A stretch of 64,000 bases of DNA from Ignavibacteria bacterium (GTDB lineage Bacteria; Bacteroidota; Ignavibacteria; Tepidaquicellales; Tepidaquicellaceae). The stretch lies in the NCBI GenBank assembly GCA_016719565.1, contig JADJYU010000007.1, positions 1 through 64,000 on the forward strand. Reading direction: 5' to 3'. This document shows positions 35,801-47,264 of this stretch, in pieces; within the stretch, counting starts at the first letter, position 1; every line of letters starts with the position of its first letter. Under the pieces are notes generated by a model. The model was not told the origin of the DNA and did not search any database. It saw nothing but the letters and a program-made list of their open reading frames with translations. The translations under genes and the position numbers were made by a program.

Positions 35801-38800
35801 TTATCTCAGCACAGCAAGTTTCTGAATAGAAGTCTCCACCTGTGAATTACCTTCCAGTATAAATTTGTAAAGATAAGTCCCGTTTGCAATAAAGTCCCCG
35901 TCTTCATCTTTCCCATCCCAGTAAATTGAATTATAACCGACTATTGCAGGCGCCTTGATTTCCTTAATTAGTTTTCCCGCAACAGTATAGATCTTTACCT
36001 TACATGATGTAGGAGGAAATTCACCGGAAAGCTTAAACATGAAATTAGTTTCTGTTCCCATTGGATTCGGATAGTTTGCCATTTCAGCGATCCTCAGATC
36101 GTTTTCTACTACAACTGATATAACAATAGAGTCGGCAAGATTTCCCGAAATATCCGTCGCCATAAATCTGAATTTATGAATACCTTCGCTGAGTACAGGT
36201 TTATAAATTACTGTCGCCTGTAAAAAATTATTGTCCGGAAATATTATTTCAATTAACGGATTCTGCATTCCGTTTATAAAATAAGGTACATACTTATTAT
36301 CGAGAAATACTTTTACATTGGAAGTATCGCTGATAACCATTCTGCTGTCATCCAGGAATTCAAGCTTAATAGTCGGAGTGGACTGAACATAGTCGCCGTC
36401 GGCTATCTTTATTCCGTCAAAAGAAACATCGATAACAGGGTTAATGGAATCACCCTGTATAATAAATTTTGTGATCGCCTTATTGTTGTATGTGAATAAT
36501 TCATTGTAATCTCCCAGTACAATCGATTCAAAATAAAGATCAACTGTATCGCTTTCCAGTTTCATATCGCGGAGACCGGCAGTTGAAAATCTGACTGAAG
36601 ATGTTCTCATACTGTCAATCCGCAGCGGAGAATTGATAGTATCCGTTTTGAGATACAGGTTCTGACCTTGTCTGACGATATACCAGTTATTAACATAATT
36701 CTGAATATCCCTGAATCCTATGCTGTAATAATTCACAGAAAACTCAACGCTGTCGCCTTCCTGCACTGTTGTATCGCTTCCGGTGAAAGAGTAATTATCC
36801 GGAGTGATCTCAGCAGGCGGCACATATTTTATTTTCGCTGATCTGAAAACGGGTGATTCAAGACCGGAGACTGTATCAATTGTAAGATTATTTACCAATC
36901 TTAATTTCGGATAAGTCATCGCGTCGATTGTATCGAGCAGCACCGGAGCATTTCCCTGAATACCGGAACCAAGTAATACAGGATTATTGTCTGTATTGAT
37001 TCCATAAATGTCGAGGTCGATACTATTATTAGGAAGTAAGGTCTGTTCCCATGAATATTCTTTCCATTTGTCAGAGGTTCCGAATTCCTGAACTATATAA
37101 CCTTCGGGAAGAATGAAGAAGGGATTGATCTGACATTCCTGAGGTTCCCATCCGAAATTTGAAAAGAACGTATGATAATTTTCACAAACTTCAGACTGAT
37201 CTGCGCCGAGAAAACCGAAAAACGACCATGTATCAAAAAATCCTATTCTGATAGAATCAATATGCAGACTGCCGAATTCCCGGAACTTCGCAAGCGCATC
37301 GCTTCTGAGACTGTCTGAGTCTGCGACATAAGATGCGTTATAACCGAGCAGATAATCCGTTGAGTCAAAAGTGTTCAGAAAATTTAAAACCGAATCCGAA
37401 GATTCAGGTGAAGTAAAAGTAAAATTTTTAATTTCCGAAGGGACGCCTGTCAGTTTCTTTACTTTGGCAAGATTGAGACCTCTGTTAAATCCGCCGTCGC
37501 TGTAATAATTAAAATCGTTAATAGTAAAAAATGAAGATTCAAATCCATTGCTTCCCCATGATCTTATAAAAAGGTTACCTTTAAAATCATCAAGTCTGAA
37601 TCCGCCGTTCTCATATACAAGATTTGAAATTGAAGATTCTTCGAACTGTCTCGGATCAAATTTATAAACAGTATAAGCCGAATCCGTATTGCCGTCAAGA
37701 TTTTCAGTTACATTAGGGTTATAAATAATGTTGGTAATTTCAGACCACCCGGAGCTGTCATTATTTATAACAGCATTCGTTCTCAGATAATATAATGTGT
37801 TAAGTTCCGTAACAGGAAGATTTACATTAAATGAAGAACTTACGCCTGATATAGATGAATTATTATATGTCTGAAGTGAAGGCGAATTAAATATTTCAGA
37901 TGTATCGATCTGAAGAATAATTTTTATACTGTTTGACCTGTAGTCAACGTTTGGATTCAGTCCGGTAAATTTAAAATCCTGTGAAGTAACTACACCGTTA
38001 TCGAGAGGCTTTATCTGAACATAAGAAACATTTCTTAAAGTAAGTGCAAAAGTTATTGAGTCATTATCATAAAAACTCTGCTGATAAAATTTATTCGGAT
38101 CCATTATAACAGTCATATTATAATTTCCGATTGTTTCGATCTTAAAGAAATGATCAATAGTATCAATATATCCGAAAAATCTAAATACGGTATCTTTAGA
38201 TTGAGAAAGAACTCCGTCTTTTTTAATATTAAATCTTATTCTCACGGAATCAGCAAACGTACCGAGATTTTTAGGGAAAATTCTGAGCTTTATATTTTCT
38301 CCGATTGCCGGATAATTATTTGACAGAGAATAATCATTTTGTCTGATGTCAAATTCCGGTTTGGGTTTCATAAGAAGCTGAGTAGCGGGATCTCCAAGAA
38401 GATTATAACAATTGACAGTATTTCTGGAAGCGAAGCTGGATGAATCCTGACCGACCTGCTGTGAAGCATAAGACATTAGGTCGCCGATATATCGGACACT
38501 GTCTTTTGCAAAGTTTTTAATGAGTCTGTCATTGTAAGAATCGCCTACACCTGAGAAGCTCCAGCCTGTAGTGCCGACAAAACCAATAGCTAATTTACCC
38601 GGTTCAAGAATAAACTCTTCGCCGAATGATCTGCGGTTAGTTTCGGAGTTTTGTCCGGTAAAGCAAGTAAAGCTGAGCACCAGTGGCTGCTTATTACCGT
38701 TTGCAAGTGTTGTCGGATCTTCAAGTCCAATTTCCCAGTCCTGCGCAGCAGCATGTCCGATAAAGTTTACAATCATTGAGCCGCGGTCAAATTCCTTTTT

Positions 38801-40641
38801 AATGGAATCCTTGTAATTATATGTTACATATCCTGATGAATCATTCCTGTAAATTCTGGCAATGTTCATCGATGCAGGAGCGGGCTTGAAATAACTATTT
38901 ATAAAGTTTTCGGACTTAGCCTGAAAGTTTAACTGCTCAGATCTGTTGCCGCCACCGGTTATTGCTATATAATTTTTCCACCACTTTTCAGGCGGCTGAA
39001 GATCATAAGTGATTATTTTATCAACTACATTCTGAGCTTCGTTAGCTGTATATACAGGAAGTCTTCCAATCGATATCTGATGATAATAAGTGAAAGTCCC
39101 GAAATTAAAATTAACGAAATAGCCGTCAGTCGGCGGGTTTCCGTATGTCGGCACTAAATTTTGATAAAACACTGAACCGGGACTGTTCTTCTTGGGATCG
39201 AGAGAGGCTCTTCCGAAAAGATTTACATATTTTACAGACGGACCTGACCAGTTGTCAACTGCATAGTTAATAAAATTTCTGACAGCTGACGGATCTTCAA
39301 TACCGTAATTAAAGATATCATAAATATCTTTTATCTCCGCATTAAAAACTCTGAAATTGTTAAAGCTCTGTCTGTGATTCTTTAACTGCTCCGCCTGTGA
39401 TTCGAATAAACTGTGATAAACAATTAAGTAATCCGCCCCGTTGGAAGAAGAGGTCAGGTTTTTTACCTGTCTGTTCTCAATACGAAATGGTTTTTTTGAA
39501 ACAATTGTATTCGCAATTTCAAATTCTGCGTTACTCTTTCCGGAAAAAGTCAGTGTGTTCTGACTGATTGACTGATTTTCAATTTTTATTCCGTTGGTAA
39601 CATCATAAATACTTAAAGGATTTGAAGATAAAACGCCGTTAACAGTTATTTTTTTAGAAGTCGTATCATTTCCGCTGAATTTAATATTTGTAAAATTATT
39701 TACTAAGCTGAAAGCTTTTGGGTATTTAATTTCAAAATAGTCAAGATGAATCCTCGGCTGAAAAAAGTTGCCTGTAACAGGCGTATATGTAAGTGATATA
39801 TCATTGCTGACATTGCTGTTAAGTAAAGACGGAGAAAAATATAATGTTGTATCCATCCTTCTCAGACTGTCGGAGATCAGCGTACCGACGAGATTGTTGT
39901 TAATTCTTACTTCTACTATGTGTTCATTGCTTGCCTGAATATTATATGATATCGGAAACAGTAGCAGATTTAATTCGCAGCTTTGTGCGCCCGTTACGTT
40001 TACAGGATTAAAAGTTTCCGTATGAACATCATTAGTGCTCATAACTTTCCAGAACCAGCTTTCGCCTGCAACTTTTTCATTACTGAAATATCTGAAGTCG
40101 GTATTTGAATTTACTGTCTCGCCCAGGTAATAAATAATATCTCTTTCGAAATGAACCGGCTGCATGGAAAAATTATCCGGATGATTTAAAGGAGAAACAA
40201 AATTTGAGACTTCCATTCTTACACCGTTATTTCCGCCCCAGTCAATCCAGTAGGCGTTAGTATCAGAATAATTATTGTATTTTTCTTCGGTAACATACTC
40301 AACTGCGTTAGAATAACCGTTATAATGCTTTGTTGGTCCGCCGTAATTTCTTACACCGTAAAAATCGAGATAGTCCGAATCGTCAAATGTACCGTCAGAT
40401 TCACCCTGAAAAAATACAGGTATTTGATTTCCTTTGTAAAGGACTTTGACAGTTCTGGGATCGATGCCTGAAGTATTTACACCATTATTATTAAAGTCGG
40501 TTTTATCAATTCTATAAACGCCGTCTTCAATAACATAAGTTTAAGATATGTCTTATTAGGAGTGATCCAGTTGAAATTCTGTGAGTATAAATTGCTTACT
40601 GAAATTATAAATAATGACAGTGTAATTAATATCTTAATCAT
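35801..40641 (-). pseudogene. PorU-like C25 family peptidase, T9SS sortase, frameshifted near 40540
   Basis: From ATG 40641 the protein has a signal peptide (ILITLSLFIISVSNLYSQ), then breaks near 40540 and continues in another frame through YVIEDGVYRIDKTDFNNNGV to the long frame from 40216 (1471 residues). The combined length is about 1610, as in PorU2-type proteins. The C25 (gingipain-like) domain has the catalytic His in VNFIGHAAAQDW and Cys in LSFTCFTGQNS (residues about 488 and 518 counted from 40216). Then come beta-sandwich domains and a C-terminal FlgD-like or T9SS domain (NYPNPMGTETNFMFKLSG, TAGKLIKEI, GTYLYKFILEG). It would cleave T9SS signals at the cell surface and attach cargo to LPS. 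The frameshift could be an assembly error. Confidence 0.75.
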
Positions 40642-40742
40642 AAAAAGTTTAGGATAATTAATAAATATAGTATCCTTTTTTCATAAATTCTATTTGTTTA
40701 TAAAATAATTCAAATTTTAAAATAAAAATAGTGTTTTACAAG

Positions 40743-41591
40743 CTAATTTTTCTGAGCTCTTATCCACATATCCCTGTCAGTATTAATAAAATAATTTCTT
40801 TTCTTATGACCGCTTTTTTTAATACTTCTTAAAAATTCATACATCTGTTTCTTCATCTTTTTTCCCGTTGACATAACTGGGTAACCCGGATTATGAAATC
40901 TCTTTACTGAAATCCGTCCGTAACCTGATTTTTCCAGAAGATTTTTTATTATACCTTCAGTTGCAAAACTTAAATGATCCGGTAAATATAAAGTATGAGG
41001 GAAATCCTGCCGGTTGAGATTTGCCGCATCTCCGGTCTGTATAAGAATTTCACCATTCTTTTTTAAAATTCTGCGTATCTCATTAAAAAATAACACCGGA
41101 TCTGGTAAATGAGAATAAACATTCAGCATTGAAACAAAATCAAAATGTTCATCAGGTAAATTTTTAATGTCAATGAAATCGACATCCAGTTCTTTGCTTT
41201 GAGCAAAATCTCTCTTTATTTCATTTGGTTCAATTCCTTTGTAAATGCCATTGCCGCCTGCAAAGCTTTTTAACGCAATTATAAACTCACCATATCCGCA
41301 TCCAATATCAAGCCAGCTGAACGAATTACATAAAGAGTTTTTATCATAAACCAAAGGTAATTTCTCAAGATAATCTTTAATTTTAAGATCACTAAAACTA
41401 TTTAAAACATTGAGAACGGTTTCACCTTTATGCATTCCGGTCTTTACGGCCAGATCTATTTCTTCATCATCGGGTACAGGATTGACATATAACAAACCGC
41501 AATTTTTACATTTGACCATTCTGTAACCATTTTCCGTTCCCCATTCAACATAGAAATCAGCATTACAGGAATAACATAGAATCTCTTTCAC
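40743..41591 (-). CDS. SAM-dependent methyltransferase with N-terminal zinc ribbon
   Basis: The 282-residue protein starts with two CxxC pairs (CYSCNADF and VKCKNCGLLYVNP, residues about 6-35), a zinc ribbon frequent in front of Methyltransf_23-type enzymes. The catalytic core follows: SFSWLDIGCGYGEFIIAL (motif I), YKGIEPNEIKRDFA and HFDFVSMLNVYSHLPDP, then LKKNGEILIQTGD. Such proteins methylate sugars or lipid-linked intermediates in O-antigen loci. It stands between the sortase gene and a WecG-type transferase, with intergenic gaps of about 100-160 bp. Confidence 0.85.
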   Translation of the reverse strand: MKEILCYSCNADFYVEWGTENGYRMVKCKNCGLLYVNPVPDDEEIDLAVKTGMHKGETVLNVLNSFSDLKIKDYLEKLPLVYDKNSLCNSFSWLDIGCGYGEFIIALKSFAGGNGIYKGIEPNEIKRDFAQSKELDVDFIDIKNLPDEHFDFVSMLNVYSHLPDPVLFFNEIRRILKKNGEILIQTGDAANLNRQDFPHTLYLPDHLSFATEGIIKNLLEKSGYGRISVKRFHNPGYPVMSTGKKMKKQMYEFLRSIKKSGHKKRNYFINTDRDMWIRAQKN

Positions 41592-41749
41592 AAAATAATT
41601 TTTAAATTAGAATAATAATTAAATCTTCCAATTTTAATTTTTGTTAATATTAAAAAAATACAATTTCATCAGGAAATATAAGTGGCTCTTTTTAATGTGT
41701 TAATGGTTTTTTGGAACAACAATATACTATATTTCAAGTATAATTTCAG

Positions 41750-42421
41750 TTAATTAAAAGTTTTACCGTGTGCAATTACTCTTCTTATAAAAACCGGAAT
41801 GCCTAATAAATATCTCCTGAAATTTTTTCCGGGTTCGGTGAACATTCTTACAAGCCATTCAAAACCAAATTTCCGCATAAAAGCCGGACCCCGGATTTTA
41901 TCTCCGGAGAAAACCTTTATTCCGTCACCTACTGCAAGTATTACCTTACAATTTACTTTATCTTTATTTTTATGCATCCATTTTTCCTGAACCGGACAGC
42001 TGAGACCTATTATTAAAATATCTGAGCCGGAAGTATTTATTTTATCTATCACTTTTTCATCTGAAAAGCTATATCCTTCCTGCAAACCGCTGATTTTAAG
42101 ACCCGGAAATTTTTTTTGAATTTTATTAAGCTCTTCAGATGTATGTCCGAAAAAAAAGAATGAATGTTTTTTATTAATAGATTCCGTAATGAGCTTCAGG
42201 TAATAATCAGAACCTGTAAACCTTTCTGACATACCGGTTTTTCCAAACAGATATTTTGAAGCGAGAAAAATTCCAATTCCGTCCGGATGTATATAGTCAA
42301 AAGTTTTATAAATACCGGCAAGGGATCTGTCATTATAAATTTTATTTAAAGTATCGGCATTTGCATATGCTATGGTTATTTTATTTCCTGAAGTTACAGC
42401 TTCATCTATTATCACGGACAA
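41750..42421 (-). CDS. WecG/TagA/CpsF family glycosyltransferase, start uncertain
   Basis: The frame gives KITIAYANADTLNKIYND, YIHPDGIGIFLASK, RFTGSDYYLKL and KKHSFFFFGHTSEELNK, then ILIIGLSCPVQEKWMHKN and ILAVGDGIKVFSGDK, all WecG/TagA/CpsF blocks (residues 1-223). They move a sugar such as N-acetylmannosaminuronate onto a lipid-linked acceptor. The conserved N-terminus FEIFGVSADNINYKDL lies in frame upstream of the TTG at 42421, out to about 42480, but without an ATG. The true start is a rare codon (an ATT is in place) or has been lost. It is a paralog of the gene at 56508-57281. Confidence 0.8.
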   Translation of the reverse strand: MSVIIDEAVTSGNKITIAYANADTLNKIYNDRSLAGIYKTFDYIHPDGIGIFLASKYLFGKTGMSERFTGSDYYLKLITESINKKHSFFFFGHTSEELNKIQKKFPGLKISGLQEGYSFSDEKVIDKINTSGSDILIIGLSCPVQEKWMHKNKDKVNCKVILAVGDGIKVFSGDKIRGPAFMRKFGFEWLVRMFTEPGKNFRRYLLGIPVFIRRVIAHGKTFN

Positions 42422-42511
42422 ATCTTTGTAATTTATATTGTCTGCGCTGACGCCGAATATTTCAAATTTATTATTAATACTTTGTGAAGTTTATTGAATT
42501 TAATAAACAGA

Positions 42512-43597
42512 TCAGGAAAATGAACTATAAATCTCTTCAATCCCGGGGATAACTATTTTTTCTGTAAAATTTTCCATAACAGTTTCATTGAGCTTAGCAG
42601 CAAGTAAAGATGATAAATTACTGTCCTCAGATAACAATTCAATCTTTTTTTTAAGTTCTGTATGATCACCTCTTTTAAAAATTAATCCGTTCTCATTATT
42701 TCTGACCACTTCCTGAATCCCGTCAGCATCAGAGCCGATGAATGGTTTACTGAATAAACCGCTTTGCAGCATAAAACCCGATAGCGGCTCTGTTAATGAA
42801 CATAATACACAAATATCAGCTGCTTCATAAAACGGTCTTAAATCTTTTTGAGAGGGGATTAGAATGGCGTTAAGTGATTTTACTTTTATGAATTCAGAAT
42901 ATTCCGGCTCAAGATCTCCGTTTCCTATGAATACAATAAAATATTTTTTGTCAATAAGATTTTCTGATGCTCTGAGCAAAGTGATCTGGTCTTTATCTTT
43001 ATGAAATCTCCCGACCATAAGAATGATCTTATATCCGTTCTTTTTCCTCTCAGAGATTTCAGTTAAATATTTTTTTACTTCTCCGGATAATGTTTTATTA
43101 GTAGTCAGTTCTTCGGTATCTGTAAAATTTGGTATGACCTTTACTTTATTTTCGTTAACTCTGAATTTACTTACCATCATATTTTTTATGGAATTGCTGA
43201 CGGCAATAAGTCTGTCTGATCTGTATTCAACAAAATATCTTTTATCCACAATGCTCAGTGCTGTAAACACAGTTTTTACTCCGGTTTTTTTCCTGACAGA
43301 ATTTGCGATAAATTCTGAAAATCTATGGTGGCTGTGAATTATATCGATCCTCTCCTTCTTTACAAAATCCGTTAAAACGGACTTTACTTTGAGTAACTTT
43401 TTTTTATCACCCAGCTCTTTCATTAAAAAAAAATGCGCGCCGGTGTCTGCAATCCTTTCCTCAGATTCAGGGTTATCAGAACATAAAAATACTTCATGTC
43501 CGTTTCTTTTCAGATATTTCAAAAGCAGATATACATAGTAAGACCTGCCGTCATTGTATCCCATATCCGGCGATATTTGTAATATCCTCTGTTTCAA
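42512..43597 (-). CDS. GT4 family glycosyltransferase
   Basis: The 361-residue protein has the GT-B fold pattern of GT4: N-terminal ILQISPDMGYNDGRSYYVYL, IDIIHSHHRFSEFIANSV in the acceptor domain, and in the C-terminal half ILMVGRFHKDKDQITLL, DICVLCSLTEPLSGFMLQSG (E-x7-E donor-site type) and GIQEVVRNNENGLIF. It probably adds one sugar to the growing repeat unit at the cytoplasmic face. It adjoins the GT-C gene at 43598 with no gap, so the two are probably co-transcribed. Confidence 0.88.
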   Translation of the reverse strand: MKQRILQISPDMGYNDGRSYYVYLLLKYLKRNGHEVFLCSDNPESEERIADTGAHFFLMKELGDKKKLLKVKSVLTDFVKKERIDIIHSHHRFSEFIANSVRKKTGVKTVFTALSIVDKRYFVEYRSDRLIAVSNSIKNMMVSKFRVNENKVKVIPNFTDTEELTTNKTLSGEVKKYLTEISERKKNGYKIILMVGRFHKDKDQITLLRASENLIDKKYFIVFIGNGDLEPEYSEFIKVKSLNAILIPSQKDLRPFYEAADICVLCSLTEPLSGFMLQSGLFSKPFIGSDADGIQEVVRNNENGLIFKRGDHTELKKKIELLSEDSNLSSLLAAKLNETVMENFTEKIVIPGIEEIYSSFS

Positions 43598-45219
43598 TTA
43601 ATTTAGTTTCCTGAATTTACCTTCGCTGTATAATATAATATTTGCTTTATCGGTGAGTAATTTTATAAACATATTTGTCGGCTTGTTAAATATATTTTCA
43701 GCCGAAAGTTTTAAAATTAAATCCTTGTCTTTATACTTGTTGCTGTATGCGTCAAGTCTCATAAAATACTGAGTTTCTCCGGTTGTAATAATCTCAAATT
43801 CATTTTCATTAACCATTTTTACGGATAGTTCCGAATTGAGTGAACCGGAATCCAGCGCTCCGGTATATACGAGATCAAAAAATTTATCTTTCAGAATAAA
43901 ATCATTGTGTTTGTAATAATTATAGGGACCTATTGCATAATCCATTATATATGACTGTCTCAGTCTCGAAGGAAGTCCGATTATAACATTTTTCTTTGTC
44001 TCGTCTAGATCCAGAACTTTGAATTCATCATAAACTTTTTGAGCCACGGTGTAGGAATAATTCCAGTTCCTCACAAGCTTATATCCGAGTACGCCCCAGT
44101 TTATGAGCAGCGCAAGTATTGTGATCAGGAAAAACTTATAATAATATTTAAGTCTGTATAAAACGAGAGCTGTTGTAAATACCGTCAGTACAAAAGGAAT
44201 CAATATTAGCTGAGGTCTGAAATAGCCTGCAATAAGATTTGGGAAAATTGAACTCAGAAAAATCAGACAAATCAAAAAGAATTTTCCGATACTTTTCGTT
44301 ACGGTTAAAATAAAAAGTAGTGTTACAAGAAACGTAAAGGATACAATCAGATACAACAGAAAATTTCTGTTGAGAGTATCGAGATTATCCTGAACTGAAA
44401 GGTAATCAAACGGAACAAGTAATGAAAGCGAAGCTTTGAATACTACTCCCACAGAATATATGATACCCGGATTCTGATATGCAGTTACTACTTCCGTCGG
44501 CTGTGTGCCGAGTATTATTACTCTGTATGAAAAATAAAGTATCAGTATAAAGAACTCTAAGAAAATCAGATATTTTATTTCGTGAAGTTTTTCTCTCCCG
44601 AATGAAATATATATTATTATCAGAGTTATGAAAGGAAGTATCACCGAACTTTCCTTTGTCATCAGCGCAAAGAAAAAGAACATTAGACAAAGAATGATTT
44701 TATACTGACTGTTTTTCTCACAAAATGAAAAAGCGGAAAACAATGCGGCGAACATGAATATTGCGCAGAGCATATCAACTTTTCCTACTGTCCAGCAAAT
44801 GTCATTAAGATTATTCGGATACATCAGACAGAAAAGCAGAAGTATGACTGAATAAATTAAGTTTTTTGATATTCTGAAAAATAAAAATGAAATAAGCAGC
44901 ATAAGCAGGTAATAGTAAAACAGATTTTCTATCCGGAAGAAAAGAAAATCATTTTTAGCAAAACCGAGGATTTCATTAATGTTAATACTGTTTGCAATAG
45001 AGATAAACCAGAATGGTCTAAGATGAAAGCTGCTGTAATTCTGAATTGAACTTGTGAACTTCTGAAACAGAGTTGAATTCTGAGCTGAAATAAAGTTCAG
45101 ATAATCATCAGACAGTAACCCAATGCTGAAATAATCAGAAATGGCAAGATAAATTGTGAAAAAACAAAGATCACAAATGACGAAATAAAAAATTTAGCTG
45201 TGTCTGTCTTAAGATGCAA
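43598..45219 (-). pseudogene. GT-C-like membrane protein, frameshifted near 45120
   Basis: The long frame from 44902 (434 residues) consists of about nine membrane helices and a C-terminal soluble part. Upstream, the protein continues in the same frame through LGFAKNDFLFFRIENLFY and back to SIGLLSDDYLNFISAQNSTL, with the DD pair expected in loop 1 of GT-C enzymes. A different frame then supplies LHLKTDTAKFFISS and a first helix from a TTG at 45219. One missing base near 45120 (GCATT in place of GCAATT) joins them. The complete protein would have about 540 residues. It probably transfers or polymerises sugars; polymerase is an alternative to transferase. Confidence 0.65.
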
Positions 45220-45224
45220 ATTGC

Positions 45225-46184
45225 TTATTTTAAGTTCTGAAGAAAATTCAGTTCTTTTTTAAAATCTTTCCTGTTCATTTTAAATGATTCAATTCTCTGT
45301 CTTAACCTCATACCCGTAATCTTATTAAAATATTTTTCAGGAAGATATGTATTGTAAAATGCAAGTGTCTGTCTGAAATCTTTAGTGCTGCTGTAATAAT
45401 TTCTCGCTCTGCTTTTGTCTCCGTAAAAATATTCTATCCAGAAGAGTTTTTCTGTAATAGTTTTATCAACGGAATTATTTCCCAATGCTGCGCTTCTTCC
45501 GCGGATATTATTAACAAGAATATCATAGATTTTACTTCTGCTTCCTGTCGAAGACATTGAATCCATTCTGAGTCTTGTATAAACTAATGATTCAGGAATA
45601 ATATTAAAACTTAATTTATTTTTCATTCTGAGCCAAAGTTCAAAATCTTCATAAACTCCGAATTTTTCATCATACCCGCCCTCTTTCAAAATACTTTCCT
45701 TTCTGAATATCACGGACGAATGATTTATAGGATTATGCAGATCCATGAATTCTTTTAACTTTTTATCTCCTGCAGGCGGATTGAGCTGAAACAAAATTTT
45801 TCCGGGATCAGCGAAATAAACAGAATGACTTCCGAGGACATCCGTCTGCGGATGTTTTAATAAATAATCGTTCTGCGCCTGAAGTCTTCTGTTCACGCTC
45901 AGATCATCAGCGTCGGCTCTCGCTATCCAGTCACCTTTTGCATTTTTCATCCCGAAATTTAACGCAGCTGCCAGACCTGAGTGCTTTATTCTTTTAAAAA
46001 CTATTCTCTTATCATTAAAGGACTTTATGATCTCTGCAGATTCGTCAGTCGATCCGTCATCAATTATTAAAAACTCAAAATCTCCAAAAGTCTGATTGAG
46101 TATGCATTTTACAGATTGTCTGATATACCTGCTGTCATTAAAGACAGTCATCAGCACAGTAATATTTAATTTTTTCTCAGACAT
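45225..46184 (-). CDS. GT2 family glycosyltransferase
   Basis: The 319-residue protein has LNITVLMTVFNDSRYIRQSV, FEFLIIDDGSTDESAEII (donor-binding DD), WIARADADDLSVNRRLQAQ (the DxD motif near residue 95) and YEDFELWLRMKNKL (the ED acceptor motif). This is a typical inverting GT-A transferase of O-antigen or capsule clusters. It has no membrane helices, so it acts in the cytoplasm on a lipid-linked chain. It overlaps the upstream GT4 gene by 8 bp. Confidence 0.9.
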   Translation of the reverse strand: MSEKKLNITVLMTVFNDSRYIRQSVKCILNQTFGDFEFLIIDDGSTDESAEIIKSFNDKRIVFKRIKHSGLAAALNFGMKNAKGDWIARADADDLSVNRRLQAQNDYLLKHPQTDVLGSHSVYFADPGKILFQLNPPAGDKKLKEFMDLHNPINHSSVIFRKESILKEGGYDEKFGVYEDFELWLRMKNKLSFNIIPESLVYTRLRMDSMSSTGSRSKIYDILVNNIRGRSAALGNNSVDKTITEKLFWIEYFYGDKSRARNYYSSTKDFRQTLAFYNTYLPEKYFNKITGMRLRQRIESFKMNRKDFKKELNFLQNLK

Positions 46185-47252
46185 TATTATAAAGATCAGT
46201 ATGAATTTTAATCATTTTTCTGACACTGAAAAGTTCAGCCGCTTTTCTTTGAAAAGTTTCAGACATCTCTTGTGTAAATTTTTCATTTCTCAGCGCGTGT
46301 AAAATTTTTTCCGCAAGCTCCATATGATCACCGGCTCTGAAACAAAGACCATCTTTATTTTCATCAAATACTTCCGTAAGCCAGCTTTGCCGTGAAGAAA
46401 TAACAAGGCATCCGCTGAACGCCGCTTCAGCAACAGTCATCGGAAATCCTTCTGATGACATTCCGGTAGTACTCACAAAAATATCAGCATTTTGCATAAA
46501 CTGAAAAATATCTTTTACACTTCCTGTAAACTCAATTCCTGCATTCAGTTTTTCAGAAAGGGATTTCAATTCATTCTCATATTCTCCTGATCCGGCAATT
46601 AAAAATTTTAATTCTTTACCTGTATGCTTTCTTACTTCTGCAGCTGCTTTTATAAATACATCACAACCCTTTTCTTTTATTAATCTTGAAGCGTAAAGGA
46701 TCACCGGAATTCTTTCACTTCCGGATCCCTGAAATATTTTTTTTGGAAAAAATATTTTTCCGGAATTCCCTGGCGGATATTAATTATGTCTTCTTTGTCA
46801 GAAATATTGCTTAAAATTAAATGCTCAGTTATTTTATTGTTTAAGGAAATATATTTATCTGCAAAAAAATGTCTGAGTCTGCCGCCTTCGGGTATCAGTC
46901 CGTGAATTGTCTGAACTGTCCTCGCCTTTAATTTAGCTGCGGCCCTGCCAGCTATGTTTGCAGCATAATGATTATGTGAATGAACTATTTCAATATCGTT
47001 TTTCAGACAATACTTTTTTATGTCAAAATATGCTTTAGAAAAATTCAAAAAACTTCTGGACTCATGTTTTAGATTTTTATTTAGCGTAAGTCTGACTGAA
47101 GGCATATTGAATTTTGATGCAGCTTCACCTCCGGAGTAAATAAGGTGAATCTCAAGATCTTCGATTTCAGAAAGTCCGTTAATCAGATTATACAAATGAC
47201 TTGTTACTCCGTCCGTGTAATTCATCTCACCGGTAAGAAATAAAATATTCAA
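46177..47252 (-). pseudogene. GT4 family glycosyltransferase, frameshifted near 46710
   Basis: The N-terminal piece (47252 to about 46710) has ILFLTGEMNYTDGVTSHLYN and IEIVHSHNHYAANIAGRAA, the acceptor half of a GT-B enzyme. It ends RDPEVKEFR. The C-terminal piece begins PVILYASRLIKEKGCDVFIK and has LKFLIAGSGEYENEL, ADIFVSTTGMSSEGFPMTVA (the EGFP type E-x7-E donor motif) and GLCFRAGDHMELA. One missing A near 46710 joins the halves as KEIPVILYAS, giving a single protein of about 357 residues. It would add a sugar to the lipid-linked chain. It may work normally if the break is an assembly error. Confidence 0.8.
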
Positions 47253-47264
47253 AGCGTCTGAAAA

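Noticed and set aside
44406..44690. Minus-strand frame inside the GT-C gene at 43598
   Set aside because: It is an alternative frame of a membrane protein that has a clear hydrophobic pattern in the main frame.
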